Assembly (NCBI GenBank): GCA_015232735.1
Contig: JADFZC010000194.1
Coordinates: forward strand, 1-5,587
Length of the DNA stretch: 5,587 nt
Reading direction: 5' to 3'
Source: Oligoflexales bacterium
GTDB taxonomy: Bacteria > Bdellovibrionota > Oligoflexia > Oligoflexales > Oligoflexaceae
Each line of letters starts with the position of its first letter. The stretch's first letter is position 1. This document shows positions 1 through 5,587 of this stretch, piece after piece. Both the position numbers and the translations under genes were made by a program. Under the pieces are notes generated by a model, which ran no database searches, had not been told where the DNA came from, and saw only the letters and a list, made by a program, of their open reading frames with translations.

Positions 1-2
1 GA

Positions 3-173
3 GGGATTAAACAGTTTAGTAATAATACTTCCAGTAACAAAAAGAGATCTTCTTCCATTATGACGGAAGGTTTAGAAAAAATTCCTATAGGTTTTTGCTA
101 TTACCTCCAGTATGAAAGAGATATCAGCGTTTCAGAAGGCTGTCAACATTGTAGGATAATATGTATTAACTGA
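3..173 (+). CDS. Possible 3' end of an unidentified protein gene (partial, cut by window edge)
   Basis: One frame is open from the left edge of the window to a TGA at 171-173, giving about 56 codons with no stop in AT-rich DNA. The translation reads like a plausible protein tail: a Ser/Asn/Lys-rich stretch, then hydrophobic and aromatic residues (IPIGFCYYLQYERD), then a cysteine-rich end (GCQHCRIICIN) with a CX2CX3C spacing. An ATG at 60 could start a 37-residue product, but I see no Shine-Dalgarno sequence at a good distance, so a longer gene entering from the left is more likely. I do not recognise a family. The segment is more AT-rich than the genes to its right. A chance open frame of this length in AT-rich DNA is unlikely but possible, so the call is tentative. 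Confidence 0.45.
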   Translation, partial: GIKQFSNNTSSNKKRSSSIMTEGLEKIPIGFCYYLQYERDISVSEGCQHCRIICIN

Positions 174-228
174 CTGCCCGGGAGGATTAGACAAGCCCAG
201 TTCGTCAGATCCGCATAGGCGGTTAGTT
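168..228. repeat. 61-nt imperfect inverted repeat (long two-part hairpin, faintly attC-like)
   Basis: Positions 168-178 (AACTGACTGCC) pair with 218-228 (GGCGGTTAGTT) over 11 consecutive positions, two of them G-U. A symmetric 5 x 5 internal loop follows (179-183 against 213-217). Then 184-192 (GGATTAGAC) pairs with 204-212 (GTCAGATCC) at 8 of 9 positions, one of them G-U. The loop is 193-203. The TGA stop of the upstream reading frame lies in the left arm. No clear T-run follows, so it does not look like a standard intrinsic terminator. The plan of outer boxes, unpaired spacer and inner boxes resembles an integron attC site, but the box consensus is met only partly. A terminator-like hairpin, a REP-type element or a structured RNA are alternatives. 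Confidence 0.55.
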
Positions 229-242
229 GTTGAAATAACTTA
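229..242 (+). repeat. Direct repeat, copy 1 (upstream of lpxH)
   Basis: GTTGAAATAACTTA recurs at 310-324 with one extra A. The two copies bracket the 67 nt before lpxH. This copy lies directly after the 61-nt inverted repeat. It contains TTGAAA (230-235), which is close to a sigma-70 -35 box, but the segment 16-18 nt downstream (around TGTTAC) is a poor -10 box, so no promoter is claimed here. Confidence 0.5.
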
Positions 243-309
243 AAGTACGGGATGTTACGCAAAATGTATTTTAATGCCAAAAGGGAATGGTGAATAAGAC
301 AAAATCGGA
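243..309. other. Leader region of lpxH between the two direct repeats
   Basis: No credible gene is visible. A TTTAAT (270-275) matches a -10 box at five of six positions, but no -35 box stands 16-18 nt before it. AAGGG (281-285) precedes a GTG at 290 that would give a 13-residue peptide whose TGA (329-331) overlaps the start of lpxH; nothing else supports its translation. CGGAG (306-310) is the only Shine-Dalgarno-like sequence near lpxH, and at 13 nt from the ATG it is rather distant. Confidence 0.3.
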
Positions 310-324
310 GTTGAAAATAACTTA
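310..324 (+). repeat. Direct repeat, copy 2 (at the lpxH start codon)
   Basis: GTTGAAAATAACTTA matches 229-242 apart from one inserted A, and its last base is the A of the lpxH ATG. It could be a binding-site pair, a relic of duplication or insertion, or chance in AT-rich DNA. Confidence 0.5.
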
Positions 325-1145
325 TGAGTGAAGAGAACTGGTTGGAAGAAGCCTCTCTTGTTGTTGTATCGGATCTTCATATCAAAAACATACATGATGA
401 TAATGGAAGGCTGTTTCTACGCTTTCTGGATAATCTTATGGCATGTAAAATAGATTGTCTGGTCCTTATTGGGGATGTATTTGACTTTATTTTGGGTTCC
501 AAGCGGTTCTATCACAAAAAATTCGAACCTATCGGAAATGCCCTGATGAAACTTGCCCAAAAAGGTGTCAGGATCGTTTACCTTGAGGGTAACCATGAAT
601 TCATGCTGAAGTCTTTAGGCTGGAAGGGAATTGAGTTTATTGACAGCTGCAGTGATGGCCTAATAATTCCCTTGGAAGGCGGCAGGAAAGTCAAAATAGG
701 GCATGGAGATCTCATCTACTCAAGCCTTGTATACAGATCTTTCAGGGCTATCGTCAAGTCAAGGCTTTTTTTATTGTTGGTCAACCTGCTTCCTGGGAGA
801 CTTATCGACTATTTTTCAATTAAAGGATCACAGGCTTCGAGGTCACAGGATAAATACAGACCCATACTGCATGATGAGATTCTGGAGGCTGCTGAACTGT
901 GGGCAAGGAGGTCCGGGTGTGATTTTTGCCTGTTTGGGCATTTTCATGTCCCCTACTACGAAAAAATGAAATCGGGAGAGGGGTATTTGATCAGTCTTTC
1001 ACATTGGGAAAGCCAGCCTTCCTTTCTTGCTTTTTCTAATGGCAGATTTGTGAGGCTTGGAATTGGCTTTAAAAGGGACGGGCTTGATTTTTTTAAGGCG
1101 ACTGATTTCTCAAAAGGCGTGTCTGAGCAAGGCTCCGATTATTAA
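324..1145 (+). CDS. lpxH: UDP-2,3-diacylglucosamine diphosphatase (LpxH-type metallophosphoesterase)
   Basis: Probable LpxH, which in lipid A synthesis cleaves UDP-2,3-diacylglucosamine to lipid X and UMP at the cytoplasmic face of the inner membrane. All calcineurin-like metal-site motifs are present in order: DLH (D17, H19), GDVFD (D51, D54), GNHE (N90, H91), GHGD (H127) and GHFH (H206, H208). These match the di-manganese ligands known for E. coli LpxH. The segment after GHGD (LIYSSLVYRSFRAIVKS) and the hydrophobic, basic stretch at about 140-165 fit the LpxH cap helices rather than a generic phosphoesterase. It has 273 residues against about 240 in E. coli; the extra length is mostly a C-terminal tail. 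It has GNHE where E. coli LpxH has GNRD. The ATG is fixed by an in-frame TAA at 318-320 and by the DLH motif only 17 residues in. The gene is convergent with the minus-strand cluster, and its last 36 bp overlap that cluster's final gene. A related phosphoesterase acting on another nucleotide-sugar lipid is possible. Confidence 0.82.
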   Translation: MSEENWLEEASLVVVSDLHIKNIHDDNGRLFLRFLDNLMACKIDCLVLIGDVFDFILGSKRFYHKKFEPIGNALMKLAQKGVRIVYLEGNHEFMLKSLGWKGIEFIDSCSDGLIIPLEGGRKVKIGHGDLIYSSLVYRSFRAIVKSRLFLLLVNLLPGRLIDYFSIKGSQASRSQDKYRPILHDEILEAAELWARRSGCDFCLFGHFHVPYYEKMKSGEGYLISLSHWESQPSFLAFSNGRFVRLGIGFKRDGLDFFKATDFSKGVSEQGSDY

Positions 1146-2957
1146 TTCCGTTTTGCTTATGGAATTATCCTTGAGTTTGTATTCGCCCAGGGACATTGTC
1201 AGAAAGGTTCCCCAGTTATAGGGATTTGATTCTTCGTTCATTAAAAAGCTTCCGGATATTTTCAGCAGCGACAGATTTCTGATGGTCCTCCTGCTTCCCA
1301 TGATAACGCCATTCCCGAAACCGATAGGAATCAGATCTATTGTGTTTTCCCAGACAGAAGGCTGACCAGGTCTCAATGGGTTTTCCACATTTCCGGCAAT
1401 CTTGAACTGGGCACCTATTCCAAGAAGGTCAATACCGCCAAAATCTTCCCCTGAGACTGTAAGATAATCAAAGTTGACAGTAGGTCCTATTTCGTAACGA
1501 TCCAGTATTCCAGACCGGGTTTGCAGTGAGGATTTGAACATCAGTCTTGAACCCAGGCCAAATTCAATGAAAGAGCCGTTGGATGTTGGACCAACTCCGA
1601 AATTTCCAAAATACTCGGCTCTCATGTTTGATCCGGAAATTTCCTTTCTCAGAAGTACGCCTGTCTGGTTGACTAGCCAGAATGGAATTCCGGTCCTTGC
1701 ATTTACGTCTCCGTATACGCTCCAGTTCTTGTGGGTGAAATGGAAAATTGCATCGTCAAAGGACCTTAAAAACATGCTGAACCTGGATTCCTCATTTGTC
1801 AGTGAGTTTTCATCATTATCAATTTCGGAAGGGACCTTCTCTTCAGGTTCTTTATTTGAGGTGGGATTATCGTTTTTTGTCAGCGCCAGATCCTCTTCTT
1901 TTTTCGGTTCGTCTGCTTTTGTTGCAGGGGGAACTTCGGTACTCGCGATAAGGGGGGCGGGGGTTGATTTGTTGGACAAAGCCGCAGAATCGGGGGCTGG
2001 TGCCGGTGATGATGCCGCTACAGAGGCTCTTTCTTTGGGGGTTCCTGATTCCGTCTTGTTTTTTGTTCTATATTTGGGAGTTACAATAACTGAGTCATTA
2101 TCCTGTTTTTCAAGATCACTTGTTTCTGCAAGTCTGTGAAACTTTTTCCTGGAATTGATGGAATTGACACGGGCTCCATCGCCTATGTTTATCGCCCCTT
2201 CATAGTTCAAGCGAGAAATTTTTGCCACTGCTGAGTTGTTTTTAAGTTCAACAACCTCAGCTGCGCCCAATTCTTTTTGAGTGAATGATATCCATGATCC
2301 GTTTTTTGGATGCGTGCCGTTTATCTCAGTGTGATAAAATATCAGTTCATCTCCCAGACTGATATTTTGGTTTCGTCCTCCTGTCACTGTGATAAATTCT
2401 CCCTGGATGCTTGACACATTGACATCAACGGGGATTCTGTTCAAAAGTCTGAATACCAGGTTTTGTATCTTTTCCAGTATCTCGTTCTTAGTGTTATTTT
2501 TGAAGACCGTTCTGGATATTGAGTCAGATTCGAGCAAATATGTTTCTTTGAGAGTGGGACTCAGGAGTCGGACTGCAAAGGAAATTACATCATATCCCGC
2601 ATGTACAGAGAGATTTATGTATGCATCCAGTTCATACTGTTCCTTAAGTTCAGAACGTCCTTCCGGAAAGGACCAGAGTTCCTTTGTTACCACATCATTG
2701 ATGACCCTGAATCTTTTTGCCTGATGGACTGAGTCGAAGAAGATCCTGTCTACCTTTTCCTTGCTGATATCAAGATCAAACAGGTCCTGGGCGCTGGCTT
2801 CCCACCTGACTGGGATAATCCCCAGTGTTTTCAAAACAGGGATGGAGTGGCCTGTGTCTGTTTCTGAAGATTGTACGGGAAAAACAGGCGGGGAAAACGA
2901 GGCAGAAAAAGCCGCAAAGGTGAGAAATATGAATACTATTCTTCCCCTATTGTCCAT
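1110..2957 (-). CDS. Exported protein of unknown function: CsgG/FlgT-like periplasmic part, disordered linker, C-terminal outer-membrane barrel-like domain
   Basis: I do not recognise a named family for this 615-residue protein. Residues 1 to about 25 form a signal peptide (basic start, then IVFIFLTFAAFSAS). There is no lipobox, and the whole protein has no cysteine, as is common for envelope proteins. Residues about 40-175 have the pattern of CsgG/TolB-N/FlgT-like domains: strand LGIIPV, a helix ending in AKRFRVIND, strand LDAYINLSVHAG, then a helix. Residues about 177-264 resemble a FlgT C-terminal-type small beta domain (ITVTGGRNQNISLGDELIFY, later LGAAEVVEL and GAINIGDGARV). Residues about 270-392 are a low-complexity linker rich in Pro, Ala, Ser, Glu, Lys and Asn. 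Residues about 395-615 are amphipathic strands with Gly/aromatic turns, ending LLRHAF; a terminal Phe is typical of BAM-inserted outer-membrane proteins. A good Shine-Dalgarno supports the ATG. It lies 18 nt after spoVR, so it is probably cotranscribed. Domain assignments are by eye. Confidence 0.75.
   Translation of the reverse strand: MDNRGRIVFIFLTFAAFSASFSPPVFPVQSSETDTGHSIPVLKTLGIIPVRWEASAQDLFDLDISKEKVDRIFFDSVHQAKRFRVINDVVTKELWSFPEGRSELKEQYELDAYINLSVHAGYDVISFAVRLLSPTLKETYLLESDSISRTVFKNNTKNEILEKIQNLVFRLLNRIPVDVNVSSIQGEFITVTGGRNQNISLGDELIFYHTEINGTHPKNGSWISFTQKELGAAEVVELKNNSAVAKISRLNYEGAINIGDGARVNSINSRKKFHRLAETSDLEKQDNDSVIVTPKYRTKNKTESGTPKERASVAASSPAPAPDSAALSNKSTPAPLIASTEVPPATKADEPKKEEDLALTKNDNPTSNKEPEEKVPSEIDNDENSLTNEESRFSMFLRSFDDAIFHFTHKNWSVYGDVNARTGIPFWLVNQTGVLLRKEISGSNMRAEYFGNFGVGPTSNGSFIEFGLGSRLMFKSSLQTRSGILDRYEIGPTVNFDYLTVSGEDFGGIDLLGIGAQFKIAGNVENPLRPGQPSVWENTIDLIPIGFGNGVIMGSRRTIRNLSLLKISGSFLMNEESNPYNWGTFLTMSLGEYKLKDNSISKTELIIGALLRHAF
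1143..1167 (+). terminator. Weak candidate terminator hairpin at the lpxH stop codon
   Basis: TAATTCC (1143-1149) and GGAATTA (1161-1167) form a perfect 7-bp inverted repeat, extendable by a G-U and a U-A pair to leave a 7-nt loop. The left arm begins with the TAA stop of lpxH. The following sequence (TCCTTGAGTTTG) is only mildly T-rich and the stem is AT-rich, so termination would be weak. On the opposite strand it lies inside the coding sequence of the 615-residue protein. Confidence 0.25.
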
Positions 2958-2964
2958 GAGCCCG

Positions 2965-2970
2965 TCCTTT
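2965..2970 (-). promoter_or_regulatory. Ribosome binding site of the 615-residue envelope protein gene
   Basis: On the minus strand AAAGGA stands 7 nt before the ATG at 2957-2955, inside the 18-nt gap after the spoVR stop. This supports the chosen start and independent ribosome loading within a shared transcript. Confidence 0.7.
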
Positions 2971-2975
2971 ACCTG

Positions 2976-4469
2976 TCATACCTTTTCGATGTTGTGGTTT
3001 GTTCCGTCAAAGGAGACCCTTCGTTTTATGTCTTCAATAACAGTTTGCACATGCACCGGTCTTTTCCATAATTTGAAAAGGTTTTTAAGTACCTCCACTG
3101 TATAATCGTTTTTTAGGTCTGATCCTTCATGGAAATGTTCGAGCAGAAGCTCTCCCCGATTTTTATAATTTCCATCTATGACACAGATTATCGGTTGACC
3201 GAAATTAGTGAGCTGCTTCAATATTTGAAGCTTGATTTCCCTGAAATCCCTCGATGAGATCACATAGCGATTGGTTCTTGGATCATAATCATAAATAAAC
3301 ATCTTATTTTCATGACAAAAATCTTCATCAAGAAAAGTGTCGATAAATGTAATGTCGTTATGCGTCCTACGTATCTCAAAAAGTTTTTTGTCTCCAAGCC
3401 CGGTTTCCTTGTTCCATGTGTCCCTTTTTCTTGGGTCATCACAGTTCACATATTCCAGACCGAATTGTCCCTTGTCCCATCTTTTTTTTACATGACGCAG
3501 AAGTTCCACGCCGAGTTTATAGGGGTTGAGCCCTCCGGGCGGTGAGGCGACAACACCTGCATATTGGTTGCAGTATTCAATTATTTCCGAGTCATGGAGA
3601 GGAGCCAGCTTTGTCATCATCAGGCTATGCCAATAGGTCGCCCATCCCTCATTCAGTATTTTTGTCTGCATTTGAGGTGCAAAATAGTAGGACTCCTCTC
3701 TGACTAGGCTCAGTATCCTTTTTTCCCAGGATTCAAGAGGGGCATGATCTAGAAGAAACTGCAGGATATCCCTTTGGGGTGCTTCCGGAAACGATTTCTT
3801 TTTCTGCTGCTCTTCAATCTGTCTGTTAATCTGGCGGTCAAGAAACTCCTTCGGGTTTATGTATGAATCCATATATTTTTTGGATGGAAGCTTATGGACA
3901 GCGGGCCTGTGGAATTCGTTATTTTCGTCAGGCTTGTCTTTTTTCACAGGATAGAAAGGGGAAAATATATCGATCAGGTTTTCAAGGGATAAGCAGCAGT
4001 CGATGAAGTTCTCAACCTCATCCTGCCCAAGGGCGTTCATGAAGCGGCGTATTGTCGTCGCGTGATTTGCCATTTCATCGAGCATCTTGCGATTGGTCTT
4101 GCTGAACCAATAGTTATTTTTGAAAAAATCACAGTGGGCATAGACATGGGCTATAACCGTTTTTTGCGACACAAGGTTGTTTGCCCTCAGGAGGTAGGCG
4201 TAACAGGGATCGTTATTGATTACCATTTCGTATATGATGGAAAGACCGTATGCATAGCTTTTTGCAAGATGTTCATATTCCATCCCGAATTTCCAGTGGG
4301 GATAGCGGGTCGGGAAACCGCTGTAAGCCGCGATTTCGTTAAGCTGCTTGTAATCAATTAACTCGAAGATGGTATCAAAAAAGTCAAGACCGGCTTTTCT
4401 TGAGATATCGGCCAGCGACAGGGCTATGTCCTGCAATTCGGGCGTTAATTGAGTATTAGCATAATCCAT
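2976..4469 (-). CDS. spoVR: SpoVR family protein (YcgB-like)
   Basis: A full-length member of the SpoVR/YcgB family: 497 residues against about 510 for E. coli YcgB and about 470 for B. subtilis SpoVR. The conserved blocks are easy to see: GFPTRYPHWKFGMEYEHLAK (51-70), YEMVINNDPCYAYLLRAN (80-97), VIAHVYAHCDFFKNN (105-119), SYYFAPQMQTKILNEGWATY (260-279, followed by WH) and GGLNPYKLGVELLRH (312-326). The invariant His, Asp and Glu in the HxxxHxD and NEGWATYWH blocks could form a metal or catalytic site, but the activity is not firmly established as far as I know. There is no signal peptide, so it should be cytoplasmic. B. subtilis SpoVR affects spore cortex formation; in non-sporulating Gram-negatives the family travels with PrkA/YeaG kinase and DUF444. 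It starts 3 nt after the DUF444 stop, and its Shine-Dalgarno (AAGGG, 4480-4484, 10 nt from the ATG) lies inside the DUF444 coding end, which implies tight translational linkage. Confidence 0.95.
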   Translation of the reverse strand: MDYANTQLTPELQDIALSLADISRKAGLDFFDTIFELIDYKQLNEIAAYSGFPTRYPHWKFGMEYEHLAKSYAYGLSIIYEMVINNDPCYAYLLRANNLVSQKTVIAHVYAHCDFFKNNYWFSKTNRKMLDEMANHATTIRRFMNALGQDEVENFIDCCLSLENLIDIFSPFYPVKKDKPDENNEFHRPAVHKLPSKKYMDSYINPKEFLDRQINRQIEEQQKKKSFPEAPQRDILQFLLDHAPLESWEKRILSLVREESYYFAPQMQTKILNEGWATYWHSLMMTKLAPLHDSEIIEYCNQYAGVVASPPGGLNPYKLGVELLRHVKKRWDKGQFGLEYVNCDDPRKRDTWNKETGLGDKKLFEIRRTHNDITFIDTFLDEDFCHENKMFIYDYDPRTNRYVISSRDFREIKLQILKQLTNFGQPIICVIDGNYKNRGELLLEHFHEGSDLKNDYTVEVLKNLFKLWKRPVHVQTVIEDIKRRVSFDGTNHNIEKV

Positions 4470-4472
4470 GTC

Positions 4473-5576
4473 TCATTTACCCTTACCTAGAAAGACTTTG
4501 AGCGCATCAAAGATAGCTTCTCTGTCCTTTATTTGCGTCGTTGTGATTTTTTCACTGGTTTCTCCGAAATGCTTGTGCAAATCCCTTAAAAATTGACCGG
4601 AACCATATCGTGACTCAACCTGTCCGTAACAAAAAAGGTTTGAACTTGGAAGAAGGTTTTGATCGAGAAGCGTCATACAATCCGCCGTGTCGTTGCCTGA
4701 CCAGTTGTCGCCATCAGAAAAATGGAAAAGATAGATATTCCACTCTGAAGGACTATAGTGCTCTTCAATTATTTTTAGAGCAACCTTATACGCTGAACTG
4801 ATAAGAGTTCCTCCCGACTCCTTTGTTTTATAAAAAGTATCAGCATCGACTTCCCTGGCAGTTGCATCATGAATGATATAGCGCTTTTCAAGCCCTGTAT
4901 ATTGGCGGCTGAGCCAGGTGTCGAGCCAGAAACTTGTCAGTCGAACGATTTCTTTTTGTTCATTCCCCATTGAACCGGATACATCCATCATGTAAACGAT
5001 TACGGCATTTGCGACCGGGTTGTTGTAAACCTTGTAGGATCTGTATCTCTTGTCATCCTTTACAGGTATGATTACAGGACAGTCTTTATTGTATACTCCC
5101 AAGGCTATCGATCTTTTTAATGCCTCTACATAGGTTCTCTTGAAATGTCGAAGCGATTCGGGTCCCTGCTTCAGGATTCCTGTATATTTGTATTCCTGAT
5201 CCTCGATATTCTTCTTCCCTTTGTTTTCAATATTGGGAAGTTCGAGTTCTTCACCAAGTATGTCGGCAAGTTCATCCAGAGTGACGTCAACTTCCAGGCT
5301 GTGCTGGCCCTCGGTATCCCCAGCCTGACCTTCTCCGGGCTGTGGAGGGCCTTGGCCGATCTCGTCACCAATCTCTCCGTCACCCTGTCCGACTCCCTTC
5401 TGGTTGTTTGATCCGAAACGAAACTTTGGGATGTCAATCCTTGGAAGGGGAATGGTGATTTTCTTTTTCCCCTGGCGTCCGATAAGGTCGCCGCTTGAGA
5501 TGAATTTCCGCAGTTCTCTTTTGATTTTGCCCCTGTCGATTTTACGAAATCGATTCAGGTCGGATTCCGTCTTCAT
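4473..5576 (-). CDS. yeaH: DUF444 family protein with von Willebrand A-like domain (YeaH/YhbH)
   Basis: A DUF444 protein, the usual partner of PrkA/YeaG kinase and SpoVR. Residues 1-55 are basic and end in the family's [13 protein letters not shown] segment. Residues about 60-92 are a Gly/Gln/Asp/Glu-rich flexible linker ([12 protein letters not shown]...), a hallmark of the family. [13 protein letters not shown] (110-122) is the conserved LPN block. The C-terminal half is a VWA-like fold with an intact MIDAS-type metal site: MMDVSGSMG (D198, S200, S202), [10 protein letters not shown] (T257) and HFSDGDNW (D288). There is no export signal, so it is cytoplasmic. At 367 residues it is nearer Bacillus YhbH (about 390) than E. 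coli YeaH (about 427), and it lacks the coiled-coil insert that E. coli has before the VWA domain. The ATG at 5576 fits the family N-terminus, but only 11 nt of upstream sequence are present and no Shine-Dalgarno is seen in them. The operon promoter and probably prkA lie beyond the right edge. Confidence 0.93.
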   Translation of the reverse strand: MKTESDLNRFRKIDRGKIKRELRKFISSGDLIGRQGKKKITIPLPRIDIPKFRFGSNNQKGVGQGDGEIGDEIGQGPPQPGEGQAGDTEGQHSLEVDVTLDELADILGEELELPNIENKGKKNIEDQEYKYTGILKQGPESLRHFKRTYVEALKRSIALGVYNKDCPVIIPVKDDKRYRSYKVYNNPVANAVIVYMMDVSGSMGNEQKEIVRLTSFWLDTWLSRQYTGLEKRYIIHDATAREVDADTFYKTKESGGTLISSAYKVALKIIEEHYSPSEWNIYLFHFSDGDNWSGNDTADCMTLLDQNLLPSSNLFCYGQVESRYGSGQFLRDLHKHFGETSEKITTTQIKDREAIFDALKVFLGKGK

Positions 5577-5587
5577 TGGTATTGACT

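Noticed and set aside
79..97. Palindrome-like CCTATAGG flanked by A and T runs
   Set aside because: The arms are interrupted by mismatched T pairs next to the core, and it lies within the partial reading frame; probably chance in AT-rich DNA.
171..218. Selenocysteine readthrough of the TGA at 171-173 into 14 further codons ending at TAG 216-218
   Set aside because: A hairpin overlaps the TGA, but it starts before the codon instead of just after it, and a 14-residue extension has no family support.
230..258. Sigma-70 promoter with TTGAAA as -35 box
   Set aside because: The matching -10 position (TGTTAC) agrees at only three of six bases, too weak to annotate.
290..331. 13-residue GTG-started leader peptide overlapping the lpxH start
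   Set aside because: It has only a short AAGGG upstream and an unremarkable sequence, so it is indistinguishable from chance.
703..969. 88-codon frame inside lpxH
   Set aside because: It is an alternative frame within a gene with clear metallophosphoesterase motifs.
1534..2139. 201-codon plus-strand open frame opposite the linker and barrel region of the 615-residue protein gene
   Set aside because: It starts at a TTG, has no recognisable domain, and its Ser/Ala/Gly-rich composition follows from the antisense of the low-complexity linker. The minus-strand frame has a signal peptide, a good ribosome site and operon context.
2389..3105. Plus-strand open frames opposite the start of the 615-residue protein gene and the end of spoVR
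   Set aside because: They are short, overlap each other, show no family features and lie antisense to well-supported genes.
4062..4361. 99-codon plus-strand frame opposite spoVR
   Set aside because: It is a shadow of the highly conserved SpoVR N-terminal region.

Overview
The window looks like chromosomal DNA from a Gram-negative (diderm) bacterium with moderate GC content. The evidence is a lipid A biosynthesis enzyme (LpxH type) and a protein built like an outer-membrane beta-barrel. The gene order would suit a deltaproteobacterial or related lineage, but I cannot fix the taxon from sequence alone.

Layout, left to right. Positions 3-173 hold the apparent 3' end of a plus-strand reading frame that enters from outside the window. 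Its stop codon lies inside a 61-nt imperfect inverted repeat (168-228). A short intergenic stretch follows, bounded by two near-identical 14/15-nt direct repeats (229-242 and 310-324). The second repeat abuts the start of lpxH (324-1145, plus strand). The lpxH tail overlaps, by 36 bp and in convergent orientation, the tail of a minus-strand gene cluster that fills the rest of the window. In transcription order (right to left) that cluster is a DUF444/YeaH-YhbH von Willebrand A-like protein (5576-4473), a SpoVR/YcgB family protein (4469-2976), and an unrecognised 615-residue exported protein (2957-1110). The gaps are only 3 and 18 nt, so the three are almost certainly one operon.

DUF444 and SpoVR proteins are known partners of the PrkA/YeaG serine kinase, whose gene usually sits just upstream of DUF444. 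That gene would lie just beyond position 5587. In bacteria where it has been studied, this module is linked to stress, stationary phase, starvation or sporulation. The unusual part is the third gene. It has a signal peptide, a periplasmic part resembling CsgG/FlgT-type folds, a long disordered linker of about 120 residues, and a C-terminal beta-strand-rich domain ending in phenylalanine, as in outer-membrane proteins. Its position suggests that the cytoplasmic kinase/VWA/SpoVR module has an envelope output in this organism; that link is an inference.
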